A stretch of 64,000 nt of DNA from Catellatospora bangladeshensis (GCF_016862575.1 NZ_BONF01000025.1:117835-181834), one strand, 5' to 3'. Positions 7,511 to 17,700 are shown, counted from the first letter of the stretch. Made by a program: numbers and translations. Notes: generated from the letters alone by a model not told the origin.

Positions 7511-9505
7511 TCAGCGGTGGCGGACGGCGAAGCGCTCGACGGCGAGGGTGCCTCCGTCGAGGCGGACGCCGAAGCCGTAGCGGTACTGGGCGCGTACAGC
7601 GGGGTCGTCCAGCCGGACGTGCCTGCCCACGTCGGCGGTGAACAGGTACTGCCAGGCGCCGCCGGAGGCGATCGCGTACGCGGTGATCTCGTCGCGGTGC
7701 AGCACGCAGGCGAGCCGGGCGTTCGGGCCCGGGTAGGAGATCTTCCCGTCGAGCTGGGTGACCCGGTTGCCGGTCAGCACCCCGCCGATCCGCACGTCCC
7801 AGCCGACCCGCTTGAGCCTGTGGTTGTACCAGGCCAGCACGTAGTTGCCCGCGTCCTTGACGAGCCCGGAGAACAGGGTGTCCTGGTCGGTCGCGGCCGA
7901 GTTCGCGTAGTAGCGCTGGCTCACGATGGCCGCCACGTCGGTATGGGTGACCGCCACGTCCGAGCGCAGCAGCGCGAACGCCGGTGCGCCGCCGGCTGCC
8001 ACGGTCAGCAGGCCGCCGGACGTCTGCACGGTGCCCGCGCGCGCCTCGGGTGCCGGTGCGAGCACGGTGAAGCCGCCCAGCCCGGTGTCGAACTCGCGCT
8101 CGGCCACGAGTGTGGGCAGGTTGGCCGGGGACGGCTCCGGCGGGAGGAAGTCGACGTCGCGCAGGTGCGCGTCGAGCGCGGCCGACAGCTCCGCCGCCTT
8201 GTCCGGCAGGGACGCGGCGAGGTTCGTCGCCTCGGCCTGGTCGGCGACGAGGTCGTACAGCTCGGTGCGGTTGTCGTGCAGGTAGCGCATCATCTTGTAG
8301 CGGCCGCGGCGCACCGAGGCGGTGGGCGCGCCGGGGTTGTGCCAGTGCGGGTACACCCAGAACAGGGTGTCGCGTGACGGGGCTGCCCCGCCGGTGAGCA
8401 GTCCCGCGAAGCTGACGCCGTCCAAGCGCGTGCCCGCCGGTGCGGCGACGCCGGTCGTGCCGAGCACCGTCGGCATGATGTCCACGGTGCTGAACGGCGC
8501 GTCCACGACCCGGCCGCGCGGCCCGGCCGGGTGGTGGGCGATCACCGGCACCCGCACGCCGCCCTCGTACAGCGTCGCCTTGGCGCCGCGCAGCGGCGCG
8601 TTCGTGGTGACGCCGCCGTCGCCGCCGTTGTCCGACAGCAGCAGGATCACCGTGTTGCCGGCGATGCCGAGCCCGTCCAGCGTGGCCCGGATCGCACCGA
8701 CGCCGTCGTCGATGACCTCCAGCATCGCGGCGAGCACCGGGCTGGTGCCCTTGGCGCCGGCGCCGGGCTTGGCCGCGTACTTGTCGACCAGCGCCTGCGG
8801 CGCGGCCAGGGCGGTGTGCGTGGCGTAGTGGGCGAGCTGGAGGTAGAACGGCGTGCCCTGCTGGTGGGCGGCGGTGATGAAGTCGACCGCCTCCAGGTTG
8901 AGCCGGTCGGTGAGGTACTCGTTCGCCTTGCGGGCGGGCAGGTCGGGCAGCATGAAGTACGGGTGGAAGTAGTCGCCGTCGGCGATGTACTTCTGCTCCG
9001 AGGCGATGACGTCGGTGAACCCGTGTGACCAGGGGTTGCCGGGCCGCTCCCGGACCGGGCCGGTGTAGGTCTCGGTCAGGTGCCACTTGCCGATGAGGCC
9101 GGTGCGGTAGCCGGCGTCGCGCAGCGTGGCGGGCAGCGTGCGGAGGCTCGTGGGCAGGAAGTCGTCGCCGGACGGGCCGAGGAACTCGGTGATGCGCACC
9201 CGGGCCGGATACTGCCCGGTCATGATGCTGGCCCGGGTCGGCGAGCAGACGGGCGCGGCCACGTATCCGGCGGTGAACCGGGTGCCGTCGGCGGCGAGCC
9301 GGTCGATGTGCGGGGTCTCGTTGAACGTGTTGCCGTAGCAGCCCAGCTCGCGGCGGGCCAGGTCGTCGATGAGCACGACGATGACGTTCGGTGGCGCGGC
9401 GGCTCCGGCGGCAGCCGGTCCGAGGGCCCAGCCGGTGGCGGCGCCGAGCCCGGCCGCGCCCAGTCCGCGCAGGACGCCCCGGCGGTCGATCAGCTGCTCG
9501 GCCAT
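7511..9505 (-). CDS. Tat-exported type I sulfatase
   Basis: A 664-residue extracellular sulfatase. The N-terminus has a twin-arginine signal (IDRRGVLRGLG) with the mature protein starting near residue 38. The metal-binding VLIDDL motif includes D47 and D48. The signature CSPTR at 87-91 holds Cys87, which formylglycine-generating enzyme would convert to the catalytic formylglycine. PARVR, LPATLRDAGYRTGLIGKWHL and LLSDNGGDGG motifs follow. The last 190 residues form an additional beta-rich domain, resembling a LamG- or concanavalin-like module, not found in minimal sulfatases. It probably desulfates polysaccharides or other sulfate esters. No partner FGE gene is visible here. The gene is bracketed by two copies of a tandem repeat. 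The Shine-Dalgarno site is weak. Confidence 0.9.
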   Translation of the reverse strand: MAEQLIDRRGVLRGLGAAGLGAATGWALGPAAAGAAAPPNVIVVLIDDLARRELGCYGNTFNETPHIDRLAADGTRFTAGYVAAPVCSPTRASIMTGQYPARVRITEFLGPSGDDFLPTSLRTLPATLRDAGYRTGLIGKWHLTETYTGPVRERPGNPWSHGFTDVIASEQKYIADGDYFHPYFMLPDLPARKANEYLTDRLNLEAVDFITAAHQQGTPFYLQLAHYATHTALAAPQALVDKYAAKPGAGAKGTSPVLAAMLEVIDDGVGAIRATLDGLGIAGNTVILLLSDNGGDGGVTTNAPLRGAKATLYEGGVRVPVIAHHPAGPRGRVVDAPFSTVDIMPTVLGTTGVAAPAGTRLDGVSFAGLLTGGAAPSRDTLFWVYPHWHNPGAPTASVRRGRYKMMRYLHDNRTELYDLVADQAEATNLAASLPDKAAELSAALDAHLRDVDFLPPEPSPANLPTLVAEREFDTGLGGFTVLAPAPEARAGTVQTSGGLLTVAAGGAPAFALLRSDVAVTHTDVAAIVSQRYYANSAATDQDTLFSGLVKDAGNYVLAWYNHRLKRVGWDVRIGGVLTGNRVTQLDGKISYPGPNARLACVLHRDEITAYAIASGGAWQYLFTADVGRHVRLDDPAVRAQYRYGFGVRLDGGTLAVERFAVRHR

Positions 9506-9638
9506 GGCGGTGTACCCCGTTTCCGCGGCGGTTCGGCGATGCCGCGGACGCGACGCTACCGCCGCACCATTCGTCCGGCAATGAGCGATGAATAGAAATA
9601 TGTTACCTGTTTATGAACAGCCCCCGGACCCGCGCGCG

Positions 9639-9697
9639 GGCCAGAGGTTAAGAAGGTGCCCTTCCTCTACGGATAGCGTTAAGAAGGTGCCCTTCCT
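9639..9697. repeat. Tandem 31-nt repeat, two units (copy 2)
   Basis: Units at 9647-9666 and 9678-9697 are identical to those at 7459 and 7490 and have the same 31-nt period, orientation and GGCCAG-type left flank. This copy lies in the 269-nt gap between the divergent sulfatase and choice-of-anchor B genes. Confidence 0.85.
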
Positions 9698-9774
9698 TGC
9701 CTGCGGCGGTGCATTGTGCGCTGAAACATTCGCATGTGACGATGTAGCTCCCCCACCGAAGGGAGTCCCCCACC

Positions 9775-11616
9775 ATGCGACGTGTCCTGCGAACAGCCGG
9801 CGTCGTGGCAGGCCTGCTCGCCCTGACCCTGTCCGCCACCGCCTCCTGGGCCCACGATCCGAACTCACCGGAGGGCAAGGAGGAGTTCCGGCGGATCATG
9901 GAGAACTACGAGCCCGCCTGGCGGGCCGCCGACCAGGTGAGCACGCTGGCCGCCACGGCCTGCTCCGGCGGCATGGCGGGCACCTACCCGTGCCGCAACG
10001 TCGACCTGCTCAGCGTGCTGCCGCTGGGCAGCATCGGCGGCGGCAACGGCAACAGCATGTGGGGCTGGACCGACTCGTCCACCGGCAAGGAGTACATCAT
10101 CTTCGGCCGGACCACCGGCGCCTCCTTCGTCGACGTCAGCGTGCCGACGGCGCCGGTCTACCTGGGCAACCTGCCGTCCTACAACGGCACCTCCAGCTCG
10201 TGGCGCGACGTGAAGGTGTACGCCAACCACGCGTTCATCGGCGCGGACAGCATCAGCAGCCACGGCATGCAGGTGTTCGACCTGACCCGGCTGCGCGGGG
10301 TGACCACGCCGCAGACGTTCACCGCCGACGCCCGCTACACCGGGTTCGGCAACTCGCACACCCTGGCGGTCAACGAGCAGACCGGGTTCATCTACGCCGT
10401 GGGCACCAACACGTGCAGCGGCGGCGTGCACATGGTCAACGTGCAGAATCCGAAGTCGCCGGTCAACGCGGGCTGCGTCAGCAACGACGGGTACGTCCAC
10501 GAGAACCAGTGCGTGGTCTACCACGGCCCGGACACCGCCTACAGCGGCCGCGAGATCTGCTTCAACTACAACACCGACACGCTGACCATCGTCGACGTCA
10601 CCAACAAGGCCGCGCCGGTGCAGCTGTCGCGCACCACCTACAGCGGCGTCGGGTACACCCACCAGGGCTGGCTCACCGAGGACCACAGCCGCCTGCTGAT
10701 GGACGACGAGCTGGACTCGGACCTGCCCGGCACGAAGACGTTCATCTGGAACGTGTCGGACCTCAACGCCCCGGTCAACACCGGCGTCTACACCTCGCCG
10801 ACGATCCAGGCCACCGACCACAACCTGTACATCATCGGCGACAAGGCCTACCAGGCCAGCTACCGCGCCGGGCTGCGGATCTTCGACATCAGCGGGATCG
10901 CGCAGAACAACCTGCAGGAGATCGCCTACTTCGACATCTACCCGGCGGCGAACAACACCGGCTTCAACGGCGCGTGGAACGTGTACCCGTTCTTCGCCAG
11001 CGGGACGATCGCCATCAGCGGCATCGAGCAGGGGCTGGTCCTGGTCAAGCACAACCCGGTGGTGGAGCCGCCGACCACCACGGTGTGGAGCGACACGTTC
11101 GAGACCGCCACGGGCTGGACGGTCAACCCGAACGGCACCGACACCGCGACCTCCGGCGTGTGGGAGCGCGGTGACCCGGAGGCGACCACGTCCAGCGGCA
11201 CCAAGCAGGTCGGCACCACCGTCAGCGGCACGAACGACCTCGTCACGGGACGCCTCGCCGGGTCCAGCGCGGGCACGTACGACCTCGACGGCGGCGTCAG
11301 CAGCATCCGCTCCCCCGCGGTGACCCTGCCCGGCAGCGGCGCGCTCAAGGTGTCCCTGTCGTGGTACCTGGCGCACGGCAACAACGCGTCCAGCGCCGAC
11401 TACTTCCGGGTCAGCATCGTGCACAACGGCGGCACCACGCAGCTGTTCCAGCAGACCGCCGGGGCGACCGACCGGGACGGGGCCTGGGCTACCGGCACCT
11501 GGGACATCTCCGCGTACGCGGGGCAGTCGGTGCGCATCCTGATCACGGCGGCCGACGCCTCCGGAGCGAGCCTGGTCGAGGCCGGCGTGGACGATGTCAA
11601 GATTACGCAGCAGTAG
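9775..11616 (+). CDS. Secreted choice-of-anchor B family protein (LVIVD-type propeller)
   Basis: A 613-residue exported protein. Residues 1-26 are a signal peptide (hydrophobic core, cleavage near SWAHD). Residues 55-435 form a beta-propeller of LVIVD-like repeats, with phrases such as ASFVDVSVPTAPVYLGNLP, SHGMQVFDLTRL, LTIVDVTNKAAPV and LRIFDISGI. This matches the choice-of-anchor B family found in surface proteins of several phyla. The C-terminal region (about 440-613) is a jelly-roll-like domain (WSDTFETATGW...VDDVKI), typical of adhesion or carbohydrate-binding modules. No anchor is seen after it, so the protein is probably secreted or held by the sugar-binding domain. Function is unknown. 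The ATG follows GAAGGGAG. The next gene begins 23 nt before its stop, so they are translationally coupled. Confidence 0.82.
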   Translation: MRRVLRTAGVVAGLLALTLSATASWAHDPNSPEGKEEFRRIMENYEPAWRAADQVSTLAATACSGGMAGTYPCRNVDLLSVLPLGSIGGGNGNSMWGWTDSSTGKEYIIFGRTTGASFVDVSVPTAPVYLGNLPSYNGTSSSWRDVKVYANHAFIGADSISSHGMQVFDLTRLRGVTTPQTFTADARYTGFGNSHTLAVNEQTGFIYAVGTNTCSGGVHMVNVQNPKSPVNAGCVSNDGYVHENQCVVYHGPDTAYSGREICFNYNTDTLTIVDVTNKAAPVQLSRTTYSGVGYTHQGWLTEDHSRLLMDDELDSDLPGTKTFIWNVSDLNAPVNTGVYTSPTIQATDHNLYIIGDKAYQASYRAGLRIFDISGIAQNNLQEIAYFDIYPAANNTGFNGAWNVYPFFASGTIAISGIEQGLVLVKHNPVVEPPTTTVWSDTFETATGWTVNPNGTDTATSGVWERGDPEATTSSGTKQVGTTVSGTNDLVTGRLAGSSAGTYDLDGGVSSIRSPAVTLPGSGALKVSLSWYLAHGNNASSADYFRVSIVHNGGTTQLFQQTAGATDRDGAWATGTWDISAYAGQSVRILITAADASGASLVEAGVDDVKITQQ

Positions 11617-12424
11617 TCCCTACCTGGTGCTGGGCGTGGCGTTCCTGGCCACGGTCGCGTACGTGCTGACCGTCCTGCCCGGACGGTCGGTGCCCGTGCC
11701 GACGGCGGCGGCCCCCGTGCCGTCGCCGTCGCCCAGCCTGCACGGCGACGGCCTGTCCGACAGCCACGATGGCTACCTGATCCAGGCCGTAACGCTGCCG
11801 GCCAGGCGCGGGAAGGCGGTGCCGGTCGCGTTCCGCATCCACGGGCCGGACGGCACCCCGCAGACCGAGTACGAGCTGCTGCAGACGAAGCTGCTGCACC
11901 TGTACCTGGTCCGCGACGACATGAGCGGCTACCAGCACCTGCACCCCGAGCTGAGCGGCGACACGTGGACCGCGAAGGTCGACATCACCGACGGCGGCGC
12001 GTACCGGTTCTACGCCGAGTTCGTGCCGAAAGGACGCGACGTCGCGGGGCACCCGACGACGCTGGGGCTGCCGTTCGTCATCCCCGGCGACACGAAGGTC
12101 GCGCCGCTGCCCGGTCCCGCGCCGTCGGCGGTCGCGGGACGGTACGTGGTCAACCGGCTCGACGGCACGGCGCACCTGCGGGTGGGCCGGTCCGGCCTGC
12201 TGAGCTTCGACGTCCCGGGGGTGCGGCTGGAGCCGTATCTCGGGGCGCTGGCGCACATGTCGGCGTTCGAGGTGCGCACGCAGGCGCTCACCCACCTGCA
12301 CCCGGCCGCCGAGGAGCTGACCTTCCACGTGCAGTTCGCCAACCGGGGCGAGTACCGGCTGTTCATGGACTTCCAGGTGGCCGGCAAGCCGCAGCGCGCC
12401 GCGTTCACCGTGTTCGTGACGTGA
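11594..12424 (+). CDS. Membrane-anchored extracytoplasmic protein with HLHP motifs
   Basis: A 276-residue protein with an N-terminal signal anchor (SPYLVLGVAFLATVAYVLTV), a proline/serine-rich linker and two similar beta-rich domains. The first carries LLHLYLVRDDMSGYQHLHPE and the second THLHPAAEELTFHVQF. Histidine-rich HLHP motifs at matching positions suggest metal binding, plausibly copper, though no characterised relative comes to mind. The gene overlaps the end of the choice-of-anchor B gene by 23 nt, which argues for co-expression with that secreted protein. A hairpin lies 7 nt after its stop. Confidence 0.7.
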   Translation: MSRLRSSSPYLVLGVAFLATVAYVLTVLPGRSVPVPTAAAPVPSPSPSLHGDGLSDSHDGYLIQAVTLPARRGKAVPVAFRIHGPDGTPQTEYELLQTKLLHLYLVRDDMSGYQHLHPELSGDTWTAKVDITDGGAYRFYAEFVPKGRDVAGHPTTLGLPFVIPGDTKVAPLPGPAPSAVAGRYVVNRLDGTAHLRVGRSGLLSFDVPGVRLEPYLGALAHMSAFEVRTQALTHLHPAAEELTFHVQFANRGEYRLFMDFQVAGKPQRAAFTVFVT

Positions 12425-12430
12425 CCGCAC

Positions 12431-12474
12431 CGGGCGGGGCGAGCGCGCGGAGTTCCGCCCGGTTGCCCCGCCCG
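12431..12474 (+). terminator. Hairpin after the HLHP protein gene
   Basis: CGGGCGGGGC (12431-12440) pairs with GCCCCGCCCG (12465-12474). The loop contains a second small GCGG/CCGC stem. It begins 7 nt after a stop codon, so a terminator is likely. Confidence 0.55.
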
Positions 12475-12541
12475 CCCCGTCGTGATAGGACGATCACCGT
12501 CCGCCGTTGCCGCGACGACGGCGCGCCAGAAGGAGCACGAC

Positions 12542-13162
12542 ATGACCGCCACCCAGACCGCGACCGGCGAGCCGGCCACGGAACGCCCGCGCGTGGAGCC
12601 GTACTCGGCGATCGTCGTCGCGCTGCTGGTCGCCGGGTTCGACGTGTGGATGCTGGCCACCATCCCGGTGCAGCCGGCCGCGATCCTGGTGGCCGCCTCG
12701 ACGGTGTCGTACGTCGCCTGGCTGGCCACGACGTACCGGCATCCGGTGCGCTCGCGGCGCATCGTCGCGCTGTACCTGTGCTGCGTGGCGTTCCAGCTGG
12801 TGCACATGGCCGAGGAGTACACCGGCGGCTTCCCGCACGAGGTGGTCGAGCTGTTCTCCTCGCCGCGCGGCTGGAGCGAGCGGGACTTCCTGCTCACGTT
12901 CGTGTTCGGGTTCGGTGCGCTGTGGTGCCTGGCCGGGGCGGGCGCGCTGTTCCAGGTGCGGGTGGCCAACTACATGCTGTGGTTCTACGCGCTGGGCGCG
13001 GGCCTGATCAACGCGATCTCGCACTTCGTCTTCCCGGTCCTCAGCGGGTGGGAGTACTTCCCCGGCCTCTACACCGCCACCGGCCACCTGATCCTCAGCG
13101 TCGCGCTGATCGTCCTCCTGGTGCGGGAGTACCGGCAGGTACGCGCCGCCGCCGTCGCTTAG
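12542..13162 (+). CDS. HXXEE domain membrane protein
   Basis: A 206-residue multi-pass membrane protein with about six predicted helices after a 20-residue polar N-terminus. The HXXEE family motif is visible as HMAEE in the third helix region, followed by NAISHFVFPVLSGWEYFPG and a GHLIL segment. Conserved His and Glu residues in these proteins suggest an integral membrane enzyme or metal site, but no activity is established. The ATG follows AGAAGGAG at a good distance. The convergent 83-residue membrane gene ends 7 nt away, with no obvious hairpin between them. Confidence 0.75.
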   Translation: MTATQTATGEPATERPRVEPYSAIVVALLVAGFDVWMLATIPVQPAAILVAASTVSYVAWLATTYRHPVRSRRIVALYLCCVAFQLVHMAEEYTGGFPHEVVELFSSPRGWSERDFLLTFVFGFGALWCLAGAGALFQVRVANYMLWFYALGAGLINAISHFVFPVLSGWEYFPGLYTATGHLILSVALIVLLVREYRQVRAAAVA

Positions 13163-13169
13163 CGCAGGT

Positions 13170-13421
13170 TTACAAACCCGGCATTTCCGGCCCGTAGTGC
13201 CGCCAGACCGCGGTGACCACCGCCCAGTACGGGACGGCCACCAGAGGCGTCGTGATCTCCTTGGGCCAGCCCATCCGCTGCTCCAGCCAGAAGGTGCCGA
13301 GCGCGAGCAGCACGAACAGACCGATCGACACGGTCCGCCACAGCACGCGCCGTCCCCGCTGCTCGGCAGGGTATGCATCGCGGCCGTGCCTTGGCACGTG
13401 CGCGGGAGGTGCGTCGGTCAC
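13170..13421 (-). CDS. 83-residue two-helix membrane protein
   Basis: A small protein with a polar, His/Pro-containing N-terminus (residues 1-28), a first helix (VSIGLFVLLALGTFWLE) and a second hydrophobic segment (PLVAVPYWAVVTAVW), ending in YGPEMPGL. No family is recognised. The clean hydrophobic pattern and the fit between neighbours support a real gene. It is convergent with the HXXEE gene. No function can be proposed. Confidence 0.6.
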   Translation of the reverse strand: MTDAPPAHVPRHGRDAYPAEQRGRRVLWRTVSIGLFVLLALGTFWLEQRMGWPKEITTPLVAVPYWAVVTAVWRHYGPEMPGL

Positions 13422-13586
13422 CTGGTCTCCGAAGGCGCTGTTCCGGGGTCGGACGCCGAGGTTAGCACCGCCCGTCTGCCCAGCTCACAGCCGCGACCTG
13501 GGCAGACATGGCGGGCGCGGCAACCGCGCCCGGCCCGAGCCGCCGGGCAAGATCATCGCGACGGCTCGGGCTCGCGCGTCAGCGGG

Positions 13587-14225
13587 TCAGAGGCCGAGGA
13601 AGGCGGCGATGCCGCGGGCGTGACCCCGGGCGGTCGCCGTGATGAAGTCGGCGCGCTTGAGCAGGTTGGCGTTGGCCAGCGTGTCGATGAACAGGTTCTC
13701 GGTGAGCACGGCGGGCATGTTCGACTCGCGCAGCACGTGCAGGTTGGACTCCTTCTTGCCGCGGTCGGTCACCGAGGCGATCGTGCGCATCTGGCTGAGC
13801 ACGTTGCTGTGCACGGTGCTCTGCAGGCGCTGGGTGGTCGCGCCGACGCCCGGGTAGCGGTAGCTCTCGAAGCCGTTGCCGCCGCCGGCGTTGATGTGGA
13901 TGCTGACGAAGATCGCGGCGCCCCACGCGTTGGCGTCGTCGGTGCGGTAGGCGAGGCTGCGGGTGATGTCGCTGGTCCGTGACATCCGCACGTCGACGGC
14001 CCAGTTGGCCTTGAGGATGTCGCGGGTCTGCAGCGCGATGTTGAGGGTGAGGGTCTTCTCCTGCAGGCCGTTGGCGACCGCACCGGGGTCGGTGCCGCCG
14101 TGTCCGGGGTCCAGGTAGACCTTCGGCGCGGCCGCGAAGGCAGGTCCGGCGGCGAAGGGGGCCGCGGCCACACCCGCGGCCGCGGCCAGCAGCGTGCGGC
14201 GGCGCAGGCCGTTGTTTCCGATCAT
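13587..14225 (-). CDS. Tat-secreted N-acetylmuramoyl-L-alanine amidase (Amidase_3)
   Basis: A 212-residue peptidoglycan hydrolase that cleaves the bond between muramic acid and the peptide stem. The N-terminus has a twin-arginine signal (LRRRTLLAAAAG), with the mature part from about residue 33. Zinc ligands of the Amidase_3 fold are H42 in DPGHGG, E56 in LQEKTL and H110 in VSIHIN; E176 in VLTENLFI is the likely catalytic glutamate. It has no cell-wall-binding repeat, so it consists of the catalytic domain only. It lies just upstream of, and divergent from, the peptide synthetase genes, with 531 nt between. There is no sign that they are functionally linked. Confidence 0.9.
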   Translation of the reverse strand: MIGNNGLRRRTLLAAAAGVAAAPFAAGPAFAAAPKVYLDPGHGGTDPGAVANGLQEKTLTLNIALQTRDILKANWAVDVRMSRTSDITRSLAYRTDDANAWGAAIFVSIHINAGGGNGFESYRYPGVGATTQRLQSTVHSNVLSQMRTIASVTDRGKKESNLHVLRESNMPAVLTENLFIDTLANANLLKRADFITATARGHARGIAAFLGL

Positions 14226-14348
14226 GTGTACACCTCTGGGGGGCGAGGAGGACGGGGACCGGAGGAATCTAGCGCATGTACATTCCTCTATGAAGATGGT
14301 TTACGGAAGTTTTTAGATTGGAGACGTTTTCCTTCACCTTCCTTGAGG

Positions 14349-14415
14349 GATGATCGCCGTCTCGTGTCCCGAAGTGGGGTCGGACCACACCTTCTGACCC
14401 GAGACGGCGATCATC
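14349..14415. repeat. Intergenic inverted-repeat element, copy B
   Basis: Arms at 14349-14374 and 14391-14415 share GATGATCGCCGTCTCG and end in GAAG/CTTC, with a few mismatches and a loop of about 16 nt. It belongs to the same family as the elements at 7361, 30532 and 41917. Confidence 0.75.
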
Positions 14416-14578
14416 CGCGGGGGACGGGGGATGTCGGTGAACGCCATGCGGCCACTATCGGCGTGGCCGAGCGAGTAGTGCATCTGTAGCCGGGCTATAG
14501 CCGCCCGTGGTCCGATGAGGACCGCCCTCGCGGCGTGACACGGAGGCTCGGACACGTTGTGGCACTTCACACATATTG

Positions 14579-14596
14579 TTTAGTACGTTTGTACGA
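14579..14596. promoter_or_regulatory. Candidate TetR-type operator upstream of NRPS operon
   Basis: TTAGTACGTTTGTACGAA is an imperfect 18-bp dyad: the half-sites TTAGTACG and TTCGTACA agree at 6 of 8 positions. It lies 161 nt before the first NRPS start. The length and symmetry suit a TetR-family repressor, but no such gene is in the window. Confidence 0.35.
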
Positions 14597-14756
14597 AGTG
14601 CTCAAGGTCAGCGTCCGGTCGTGGCGGACCGGCCGGAAACGACGATTCCGGTAACGAGCGGCGCGGGGGTACGCTCCCCATCACCAGATGCCCATGCATG
14701 GATGCGGCTGCCTTACCGGGCGGCGGCTTCCGTGTGCCGTGAACAGGGGAGACTGC

Positions 14757-17700
14757 ATGTCGGAGCGCATCCACGTCGCGTTCGAGCAACAGGCCGGGAC
14801 AGCACCGGACCGGGTGGCGGTGATCGCGGGGAGGGTGCGGACGTCATACGGCGACCTCGACGCGCGGGCCGATCGCGTCGCGGCCCGCCTGCGCCGTGCG
14901 GGTGCCGCACCTGGCTCGCTGGTCGGGGTGTGCGTGCCCCGCGACGAGCACCTGCTGCCGGCGCTGCTGGGCGTGCTGAAGAGCGGCGCGGCGTACGTGC
15001 CGCTCGACCCGGCGTACCCGGCCGAGCGGTTGGCCTTCATCGCCGCCGACACGAACATGTCCCTGGTCGTCACGACCCGCGCCACCCGGCACGCCGCCGC
15101 GAGCCTGGCCGCCACCGCGATCGACGTCGACGGCGAGCCGGACGGCGAGGTCGCGGACCGGCCTGCCGACACCGGCAGCCCGGCGGACGCGGCGTACGTC
15201 ATCTACACGTCCGGCTCCACCGGCCGCCCCAAAGGGGTCGTCGTGGAGCACCGGCAGACCATGAACCTGCTGCGCTGGGAGCAGTCGGCGTACCCCGCCG
15301 AGGAGCTGCGCGGCATGCTGGCCACCGCCTCGATCTGCTTCGACCCGTCGATCAGCCAGCTGTTCCTGCCACTGCTCGCGGGCGGCACGGTGATCCTCGC
15401 CGACAACGTGCTGGCGCTGCCGTCGCTGCCCGCCCGCGACGAGGTGACAACCGTGTACGGCGTGCCGTCCGCGCTGGCGGCGCTGCTGCGCGAACCGCTG
15501 CCGGACGGGGTGCGGGCGGTGTTCGCCGGCGGCGAGCCGCTGACCCGGGCGCTGGTCGACCGCATCTACGCCAACCCCGGCGTCCGCCGGGTGCGCAACC
15601 TCTACGGCCCGGCCGAGTGCACCACCACCTGCGCGATCGCCGACGTGGGCCGCGACGAGCCGGGCGAGCCGTCGCTCGGCCACCCGATCGCCGGCGCGGT
15701 GTTCACCGTGCGGGACGCGGCGGGCCGCCCGGTGCCCGACGGCGAGCTGGGCGAGCTGTGGATCGGCGGCCCGGTGGTGGCGCGCGGTTACCTCGGGCGG
15801 GAGTCGGACGCGTTCGCCGCCGAGCCGGACGGCACGCGTGTCTACCGCTCGGGCGACCTGGTCCGCCGTGACGGCGACGTGCTGCGTTTCGCGGGCCGGG
15901 CCGACGACCAGGTCAAGGTCCGCGGTTACCGGGTGGAGCCGGGCGAGGTCGAGGCCGTGCTGGTACGCCATCCCGCGGTGCGCCGGGCCTGCGTGGTCGC
16001 CCGGTCCGACGCGGACGGCGCCGCGTACCTGGTCGGGCACGTCGAGGCGGACGGGCTGGACGAGCGTGCGCTGCGCGGCTGGCTGGCGGAGCGGGTGCCC
16101 GAACACCTGGTGCCGACCCGGTTCCGGGTGACCGGGCGGCTGCCGCTCAATCCGAACGGCAAGATCGACAAGGCGGCGCTGCCGGAGGTGGCCGCCCGCC
16201 GGGACATCGCGGTGCCGTATGTCGCGCCGCGCACCCCCGCCGAGGCGAGGGTCGCCGAGCTGGCCGGTGAGGTGCTCGCCCTGCCGCCGGTCGGCGTGCT
16301 GGACCGCTTCGGCGATCTGGGCGGGCACTCGCTCACCGCCGCCCGGCTGTGCGCGCTGGCCGGGCGCGAGTTCGGCGTCACGGTGCCGCTGGCCGCCTTC
16401 CTCGCCGAACCCACTGCCGCCGCGCTGGCCGCCCTGGTCACCGTGGGCGCGGGTGGCGCCGGAGGCACGGACGGCCAGGCGAACCCTGGTGGCCTGGCAG
16501 GCACGGGCGCGTTCGCAGGGAAGGCCGGGACTTCCGGAACGGCCGGGCCACGGTCCGGCGCGGCCGCGCTCGCACCCGTCGGTACCGCTGAGCACCCGGT
16601 GCGGCGCACCGGCATGAACCGTTACCCGCTCACCCCGACCCAGCGGGAGCTGTGGACGCTGCGGCAGGTCAGCGGTGTGCCGCAGGTGACCACGGTCGCG
16701 TTCCGGGTCCGGCTGACCGGGCCGGTCTCCGCGGACGGGCTGCGCCGGGCGCTGGACGCGCTGGCCGGGCAGCACGAGGTGCTGCGCAGCCGGGTGGTGG
16801 AGCGGGACGGCGAGCCGGTCGCGGTCGTGGGCGGGTACGCCGGCGTCCCGGTCACCGAGCACGACCTGCGCGAGCTGCCCCGGGCGCAGCGCGACCAGCG
16901 CGCCGCCGAGATCGCGGACGAGGCGACCCGGCACGCGTTCGACCTGGCCGCGCCGGTGCCGCTGCTGCGCGCGGACCTGATCCGGCACACCGCCGAGACG
17001 GCTGAGCTGGTGCTGGTCAGCGACCACCTGGCCTGCGACGGGTGGTCGGTAGGCGTGCTGCTCACCGGCCTGGCCGCCGAGCTGGCCGCGCCGGGTTCGG
17101 CCGCCGGGCCCGCGGTGCAGGTCGGCGACCTCGCCCTGCGCGCCGGAGCGCAGGCCGGTCAGGCGGCGGCGCAGTGGGCGCAGGAGCTGGCCGGGGCCTC
17201 CCCGCCGGGCGACCTGTTCACCGGGCAGGGCGGGTTCCGGGGCGGGCGGCTGACCCGCGCCCTGCCGCAGCCGCTGGTCACCGGTCTCGCCGAGCTGGCC
17301 GCGAGCTGCGGCACGAGCCCGTTCACGGCGTACCTCACCGGCCTGGGCCTGCTGCTGACCGGGCTCACCGCCCGTGCGGACGTGCTGGTGGGCGCGGTCG
17401 CGGCCCGGCGTGCCGAGCCGGAGCTGGACCGGGTGGTCGGCCCGCTGGTCGACGTGCTGCCGGTGCGGCTGCGGCTGGACGGCGACGCGAGCCTGCGCGA
17501 CGCGCTGGTCATGGCCGCGGCGACCACGGCCCGCGCGCTGGACCTGCCCCGGCCGTCCACGGAGGACCTGTTCGAGGCGATCGGCACCCAGCCACGCGGC
17601 GCGATGCTCACCCCGGTGGTGCTGTCGGCGCAGCCGTCCGGGATGCCGGTGCGCGCCCTGGCCGGGGCGGTGACGCTGGAGCTGCTGGGCGAGCTGGGCT

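Larger units (their letters stand above)
14226..14756. other. Divergent promoter region between amidase and NRPS genes
   Basis: This 531-nt gap is locally AT-rich around 14270-14330. It holds repeat element B (14349-14415) and an imperfect dyad at 14579-14596, both listed separately. I see no gene. It probably contains the promoters for the amidase on one side and for the three-gene NRPS operon on the other. Confidence 0.6.
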
